Shown here: positions 60,059 to 64,000 of the stretch, piece after piece
How positions within the stretch are numbered: position 1 is the first letter of the stretch
How the letters are laid out: every line of letters begins with the position of its first letter
Origin: J038 sp034437535
Lineage (GTDB): Bacteria; Chloroflexota; Anaerolineae; Aggregatilineales; Phototrophicaceae
Assembly (NCBI GenBank): GCA_034437535.1
Contig: DAOTTZ010000108.1
Span: 14,260-78,259, forward strand
Length of the DNA stretch: 64,000 bases
Reading direction: 5' to 3'
Translations under genes and position numbers: made by a program
The notes under the pieces: generated by a model
What the model was told of the DNA's origin: nothing
Database searches by the model: none
The model's input: the letters and a program-made list of their open reading frames with translations, nothing else

Positions 60059-60904
60059 CTACAGCGTGGTGCCGTCCGCGTCGATGGTGTACGTCCGCAC
60101 CACCTGACGACCATCCGCACTGAAGATCGTCACGAACGTCTTACCTTCCGCATCCGGCCCGATGTTAAGCTGTAATTCACCAGTAGCTAGGCGGAAGAAA
60201 CGATAGTAACCATCAGCCGATGACTTGATCTCGGTGTTGCTTTCCGGGCTGGCCGCCACCGCTTCGATCTCAGCATTGCTGACGGAGAAGGCCGGGCCGG
60301 TGCCATCGGTTACATCCCACACCGCGAAGGACAATTCGCCACCGATGTTATCCGCGTAGATGGCGGCGGTGGGCGGTGCGGTCGCGCTATCTTCACGACC
60401 ATCATCCGGCGGGGCGGCTTCTTCGCCTTCTTCACCGCTGGCGGTCGGGTTCAGGTCTTCGTTGACGATGCTCGGCGTTGCCGGGCCAACCCCGCTACAC
60501 ACGGTCGTCATCACAGAGCGATAGACCAACTCCCCACCGGCAAACGTCTCGAATGTCTGAATCAACGTGAAGGGGAAGGGCGCACCCGCACTGCTGAACG
60601 GCCCAAAGACGACGGTGTTCGTGCCGGTGCCGTCATTCACCGTCTGGAAGGCGGAGACGAAGTAATTCGCTTCCGGGATCTCGGTGATCCCGCGCACCTG
60701 ATTCACCGCAACATCCAGCGAAAATTCAACATCATAAGTGACGGTGTAACTTGGCCCGCCAGCGAAACATTCTGCCGAAGCATTGGCAAACCGTTGAAAA
60801 TATGTTTCATCCTCTGACTCTGCCTGTGCTGGCCCGCCGACCGCGAACAACGCGACCATCAGCACCACCAACCCCACTGGAACCAAACGTTTGACAAAAG
60901 ACAT
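60059..60904 (-). CDS. Secreted protein of unknown function
   Basis: A 281-residue exported protein. The signal peptide (MSFVKRLVPVGLVVLMVALF then GGPAQAE) is clear, and AAAGGAGAAATAGCT gives the start at 60904. The mature part is beta-rich with two segments: residues 25-140 (PSYTVTYDVEFSLDVAVNQ) and 175-281 (AIYADNIGGELSFAVWDV, ending VVRTYTIDADGTTL), joined by an acidic/Pro-rich linker. No family recognised. It is monocistronic with its own promoter and terminator. Confidence 0.7.
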   Translation of the reverse strand: MSFVKRLVPVGLVVLMVALFAVGGPAQAESEDETYFQRFANASAECFAGGPSYTVTYDVEFSLDVAVNQVRGITEIPEANYFVSAFQTVNDGTGTNTVVFGPFSSAGAPFPFTLIQTFETFAGGELVYRSVMTTVCSGVGPATPSIVNEDLNPTASGEEGEEAAPPDDGREDSATAPPTAAIYADNIGGELSFAVWDVTDGTGPAFSVSNAEIEAVAASPESNTEIKSSADGYYRFFRLATGELQLNIGPDAEGKTFVTIFSADGRQVVRTYTIDADGTTL

Positions 60905-60960
60905 AGCTATTTCTCCTTTGATGTGTAGAGCGCATCTGCCCATGTGGCAGATCCTCAATC

Positions 60961-60991
60961 ATTATAAGCAGAAAAAGCGATGCCGAAGCAA
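60961..60991 (-). promoter_or_regulatory. Possible promoter for the secreted-protein gene
   Basis: On the minus strand a perfect TATAAT (60966-60961) and TTGCTT (60991-60986) with a long 19-base spacer, about 57 bases upstream of the ATG. Confidence 0.45.
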
Positions 60992-61172
60992 AAATCCAGA
61001 ACAATTTCATAATTACGTAGCACTAAGTAAATTGCCGTATATAACCCGGCACAGCTTGCACCGTGTCTTTATATGATCGTTGCCGCACAAGGAACTGGCG
61101 TCCCTTGACACGCTATTTTTCGGCGCAAAGTGCCGAAATGACGGGGGGCAGGGTGCTTCTAAGCGATACGAG

Positions 61173-61898
61173 CTAAAAGACCCACACGCCAAACACGATC
61201 AACATCTGCCCCGGCCCATAGGTCAGCCACACCACATCCCCCACACCACGGAAGTGCAACCCGTTGAACAATTGCAACGCCAGCACCAGATCACTGAACA
61301 GGAACAAGGCCGCGCCCACCGCCACCCACATAAAATCCACCGATGCCGGTACCAGTCCGGTCGCCACGCCCGCCGTCGATGCCAGCAAAAGCGCGTAAGG
61401 CAATGCCGCGATGTGAACCGGCGTGCGCTCTTGCGCCGTGCGCCACACCAGCCCATACCACAACACCCCCGCTACCAATAACCAGCCGATCCACGCCGCG
61501 ATCTGCACGCCCAACCGCCCGATCATCAGCGCATCCGCATACAGCAACAACCCGCTGATATACGCGATATGCCCGGCTCCAAACGCACCCATCCCGCCCA
61601 ATACCGCCCGGTCATCCGCCAGGATCAACCGCGCCATGAACAAATCGCCGATGAATCCCAACGTCATGCCCACCGCCAAAAATCCAGCCAGTATCCGCGC
61701 AGAATCTGCCGCGAAGAGCCACCACATCCACCCGGCCACAAACAGCGCAAATGATGACGCCATCCGCAACGGTCGCGGGATGCGATGCGTCGCCTCCGGG
61801 TTGGGTGCCCCCAACGCGAAACCGCCGAACAACGCCCCCGCCCACAACAACCACAGGCTGAGCAAAATGAACGCGGAAACCGTATCCAGTGCGATCAT
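61173..61898 (-). CDS. YhhN family membrane protein (lysoplasmalogenase-like)
   Basis: A 241-residue protein with eight membrane helices. Family motifs are the acidic TLGFIGDLFMA near residue 78, GAGHIAYISGL near 107, AALFLFSDLVLAL near 195 and the terminal YGPGQMLIVFGV. YhhN homologues include animal TMEM86 lysoplasmalogenases, which cleave the vinyl ether bond; activity for bacterial members is proven in a few. The 180 bases upstream of the promoter of the neighbouring gene hold nothing recognisable. Very high GC content. Confidence 0.85.
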   Translation of the reverse strand: MIALDTVSAFILLSLWLLWAGALFGGFALGAPNPEATHRIPRPLRMASSFALFVAGWMWWLFAADSARILAGFLAVGMTLGFIGDLFMARLILADDRAVLGGMGAFGAGHIAYISGLLLYADALMIGRLGVQIAAWIGWLLVAGVLWYGLVWRTAQERTPVHIAALPYALLLASTAGVATGLVPASVDFMWVAVGAALFLFSDLVLALQLFNGLHFRGVGDVVWLTYGPGQMLIVFGVWVF

Positions 61899-61920
61899 GA
61901 GCTTAGGTTAGGCCGCCAGC

Positions 61921-62280
61921 TTAAACCTGGGCCTGGGCCTCACTATGGTTGTACTCCGTGATTAAGTGCGGCATCTCCCGAGTCACGGCCAGCTTATCCA
62001 GGTAATGCCGGCCGTCTTTCAGGCTTTCCACGATCACGATAATGTAAAATTCTTCGGAAAGATAATTCCGCAAGATGCGAAGCCCCCCCGTTTGCTTGAA
62101 GGTCTCCACATACCATGTGATGAACGTCGCTTCGAAGTCATCATCAAAGGCGAACGGATCACAATGAGATAAGATAAACTCCCGCATGGTTTCCGCGTCC
62201 CCGGTGTTGAACGCGGTCAAAAAGCGCATATACATCCGCCCGGCGCGTGTCATCTTAAACGTCTTGCTGTTCTCTTGCAT
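61921..62280 (-). CDS. Small protein, tandem paralogue A (SnoaL-like)
   Basis: A 119-residue protein. ATG 62280 is chosen, dropping 11 poorly supported residues. The pattern TRAGRMYMRFLTAFNTGD, then FKQTGGLRILRNYLSEEFYIIVIV resembles the small alpha-beta cone domain (often T.AG..F..WL.AFN.GD) found at the start of many serine hydrolases and S41 peptidases; function here is unknown. It shares this layout with the next gene (62361-62705), so they are tandem duplicates that have diverged. Both are in the GC-rich right region. Confidence 0.65.
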   Translation of the reverse strand: MQENSKTFKMTRAGRMYMRFLTAFNTGDAETMREFILSHCDPFAFDDDFEATFITWYVETFKQTGGLRILRNYLSEEFYIIVIVESLKDGRHYLDKLAVTREMPHLITEYNHSEAQAQV

Positions 62281-62360
62281 GGATCCAATCCCTAATCTCG
62301 TCATTCCTGGCAAAAACCGGCACTACAGGGGCCTATCACCCGCATAGTGTTGCCGTTGTA

Positions 62361-62705
62361 TCACGCTCCGGCTGTGCGCTCGATAAACTCCGACACCTGA
62401 TGTGGATAATCTTCGCTCACCTTCATCTCGATGATGCGCGGCTGGCCGTCGCCGTTGCCCTGCATCATCACCATGACCTGGTACTCATCCGCCGCCAACA
62501 CCTGGAGCACACGCAGACCGCCGCTGGCCGTGTGCAATGCGCGTAATTCACTCCGCCACGCATCCACACCACTGGCAGAAAGTGCCTGCTCGGTAATGGC
62601 ATCGGCCACCAGAGCCTCCACATCGCCTTGATTCAGCGACCGCATAAACCCCATAAACCGGCGTCCAGCTTTAGAACCGGCCAGCGTCGTCTTTACATCT
62701 TTCAT
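62361..62705 (-). CDS. Small protein, tandem paralogue B (SnoaL-like)
   Basis: A 114-residue protein with the same layout as its neighbour: SKAGRRFMGFMRSLNQGDVEAL, then TASGGLRVLQVLAADEYQVMVMM and a final PHQVSEFI matching PHLITEY in the other copy. Only about a third of residues appear shared. No catalytic residues can be named. It lies 81 bases upstream of paralogue A in the same direction; the spacer shows no terminator, so they may be co-transcribed. Confidence 0.65.
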   Translation of the reverse strand: MKDVKTTLAGSKAGRRFMGFMRSLNQGDVEALVADAITEQALSASGVDAWRSELRALHTASGGLRVLQVLAADEYQVMVMMQGNGDGQPRIIEMKVSEDYPHQVSEFIERTAGA

Positions 62706-62780
62706 ATAATTTTACCCACATTTTCTACCACAAACCAAAAAGATTGGCAAAACGTGGTCTATTTATCCTATCTTAAGGAT

Positions 62781-62990
62781 TTAGTGGGCTATCTGAGAGC
62801 TACGCGGGCCGATGAATTCATGATTCACCAACCACTGCAACCCAATTTGAAATTCCGTTTCAGATAGCCCACTGCGAAGTTGAGTCTGGTAATCGTCCAA
62901 TTGATCCAGATCAATCGAATTTTCCAGCATCCAGAACAAGATGCATTCCCCGTACAACTGGCTGATGTTTGCGTACCGATATATCATCAT
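62781..62990 (-). CDS. Small protein coupled to the nitrilase gene
   Basis: A 69-residue protein of unknown family. Its ATG overlaps the nitrilase stop as ATGA, the standard coupled arrangement in this genome, which is the main support. Visible are a Tyr-rich start (MMIYRYANISQLYG), a central acidic helix (SIDLDQLDDYQTQL) and a hydrophobic helix (FQIGLQWLVNHEFIG), possibly a small winged-helix-like fold. No membrane segment. Confidence 0.55.
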   Translation of the reverse strand: MMIYRYANISQLYGECILFWMLENSIDLDQLDDYQTQLRSGLSETEFQIGLQWLVNHEFIGPRSSQIAH

Positions 62991-63844
62991 GATGGCCTGT
63001 CGTCCAGAATCCTTGATAATTCACGTAGAATAAGATGAGGGCGTTCGTCCCGCAATAAAGGCAGACGTGAGCGCGTGCGGTGAATCTGGTTGAGGTCAAT
63101 CTGCTGTGTGATGAGTCCCGCGTCAAAGTACGTCCCATGCGTTAAAAACTCACCGTTCGGGTCTACAACCGATGATCCCCCCCAGAAGTTCTTGCCGTCC
63201 TCATACCCCACCCGGTTGCAGTGTACCACGTAATTGGTAAACAGACTGCCGTAAGCCTGGTTGACCAGTTCCACCCAGCGCGTACTGCCCAACCGACCGC
63301 TGGCATTTAGCCCCCGGCTTGGGCTGGAAGATTGCATCAGCAACATATCCGCCCCATCCAGCCACAACAAATACGGCGGCGACATATGCCAGAAGTCCTC
63401 ACAGATCAGCATCCCCACCCGGCCCCAGCGTGTATCAAACGCCCGGACGTGTTCGCCCTGGTCAAAATAACGCGACTCATCGAACATGGCATACGTCGGC
63501 AGGTAAACCTTATGATGCACATGCAACATCGCCCCCTCACTCAGGTAAGCCGCCGCGATGAAAAAGCGGTTGCGGGCGTCCTGATGCACAAACCCGAACA
63601 TCACATCACACTGCTTGCTGGCATCCAGCAATTGCTTGAACGTCGCGTCGTCCGGCTCCGTGCGGATGGCGACCTCTGGCACCAGATCTTGCACCTGATA
63701 CCCGGTCAACGATAACTCCGGGAAGATAACAAGATCAACCCCGGCATCAGCGGCCTGGGCGATGTGCGTCAGGTGCGTTTCCAGGTTCGCGGGCACATCA
63801 CCTAGCTTGGGGTAAGTCTGCGCGAGACCGACGGTGATTTTCAT
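62987..63844 (-). CDS. Carbon-nitrogen hydrolase (nitrilase superfamily)
   Basis: A 285-residue nitrilase-fold amidase with the full catalytic triad: glutamate in IFPELSLTGYQVQDL, lysine in HHKVYLPTYAMFDE and cysteine in MLICEDFWHMSP. The Q.QVQDL and ICEDFW segments resemble the glutaminase domain of glutamine-dependent NAD synthetase, but no synthetase domain follows, so it is a stand-alone amidohydrolase of unknown substrate. The start ATG 63844 is near the right end; about 110 bases upstream look non-coding. It leads the small coupled gene. Confidence 0.88.
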   Translation of the reverse strand: MKITVGLAQTYPKLGDVPANLETHLTHIAQAADAGVDLVIFPELSLTGYQVQDLVPEVAIRTEPDDATFKQLLDASKQCDVMFGFVHQDARNRFFIAAAYLSEGAMLHVHHKVYLPTYAMFDESRYFDQGEHVRAFDTRWGRVGMLICEDFWHMSPPYLLWLDGADMLLMQSSSPSRGLNASGRLGSTRWVELVNQAYGSLFTNYVVHCNRVGYEDGKNFWGGSSVVDPNGEFLTHGTYFDAGLITQQIDLNQIHRTRSRLPLLRDERPHLILRELSRILDDRPS

Positions 63845-63956
63845 CCTGAAAGTGACTCCGTTTTCGGTTCGGTCGTTATAGCCTCATTCTACCGTATCCT
63901 CGGCGGTGGCGCGACGCTCGCGGTAGGTCGGGGTCTATTTCAGATTGTTGGCAAAT

Positions 63957-63990
63957 TAGCCCTCATCCCCCTAACCCCCTTCTCCCGACC
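63957..63990. repeat. C-rich sequence resembling dispersed intergenic repeats
   Basis: CCCTCATCCCCCTAACCCCC followed by TTCTCCCGACC. Such C-rich CCTCA..CCCC..CCCC..CTCCC strings occur as dispersed intergenic repeats in cyanobacteria and Chloroflexota. Only this copy is in the window, so repetition cannot be shown here. It lies outside any gene. Confidence 0.35.
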
Positions 63991-64000
63991 GCCGTTTCAC

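Noticed and set aside
54771..64000. A second copy of the tRNA 3' end as an attachment site
   Set aside because: I looked for GGTTCGAGTCCC and close forms to the right and found none in the window, so island limits are not claimed.
1..64000. CRISPR arrays, IS elements, prophage genes
   Set aside because: No regularly spaced short repeats, no transposase or integrase and no phage structural gene were found on either strand.

Overview
The window looks like a chromosomal segment of a Chloroflexota bacterium, probably of the Anaerolineae and related lineages. This is inferred from gene content and order: a TIGR01906-type membrane protein, a soluble Ser/Thr kinase with a beta-propeller, an L31 with a C-terminal extension, LysM/M23 and Thr/Pro-linker surface proteins, and type 2 IPP isomerase. 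No rRNA is present, so the assignment rests on protein character only. About 70 protein genes, one tRNA and several promoters and terminators can be supported. No CRISPR array, intact insertion sequence or prophage is visible.

Layout. 1-2.9 kb: Bat (aerotolerance-type) genes, the first running in from the left edge. 2.9-5.2 kb (minus): sucCD and a DUF503 protein. 5.3-8.7 kb (plus): an envelope operon of LysM protein, DUF192 protein and LysM-M23 peptidase. 8.7-14.3 kb (minus): a histidine-bearing membrane protein, thymidine kinase, rplU-rpmA-rpmE, and ruvB-DUF2905-queA. 14.4-16.1 kb (plus): upp and a wecA/tagO-like transferase. 16.1-26.2 kb (minus): a long directional run moxR, DUF58, spermidine synthase-like, TIGR01906, yvcK, gap, pgk, tpiA, membrane protein. 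26.4-29.7 kb (plus): roadblock protein, pyrG and a degenerate adenosine-deaminase-fold protein. 29.7-36.1 kb (minus): a phospho-signalling cluster (Ser/Thr kinase, PP2C phosphatase, J-domain/VWA fusion, FHA protein, small protein, response regulator, Hsp20). 36.2-42.3 kb: hemW, fni, acpP, a ChlI-like AAA ATPase, thioesterase and a GT4 glycosyltransferase. 42.4-54.7 kb (plus): surface lipoproteins with PKD, G5 and propeller domains, an RNA methyltransferase, a glycoside-hydrolase-like/O-antigen-ligase fusion, a macrodomain protein, a UDP-glucuronate decarboxylase, a second ligase and GtrA.

At tRNA-Glu (54771-54843) the base composition changes abruptly. Everything to the right is clearly more GC-rich (hand count of single 60-base lines: 24/60 at 50101 and 42/60 at 57001) and carries accessory-type genes: acetyltransferase, ArsR-ArsC fusion, DUF429 protein, DUF2142-type glycosyltransferase, 2-hydroxyacyl-CoA-lyase-like enzyme, secreted protein, YhhN, two small paralogues and a nitrilase. 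A truncated-looking small ORF with a perfect ribosome binding site sits against the tRNA. This suggests a genomic island or other recombination junction at the tRNA; the far end is outside the window.

The most unusual items are the adenosine-deaminase-fold protein that has lost all metal and catalytic residues and is co-transcribed with pyrG, the L31 fused to an RNA-polymerase-alpha-CTD-like domain, the J-domain/VWA protein inside a kinase-phosphatase-FHA operon, and the O-antigen ligase carrying a glycosidase-like domain in which the expected nucleophile is replaced. All functional statements are from reading the sequence; no search was run.
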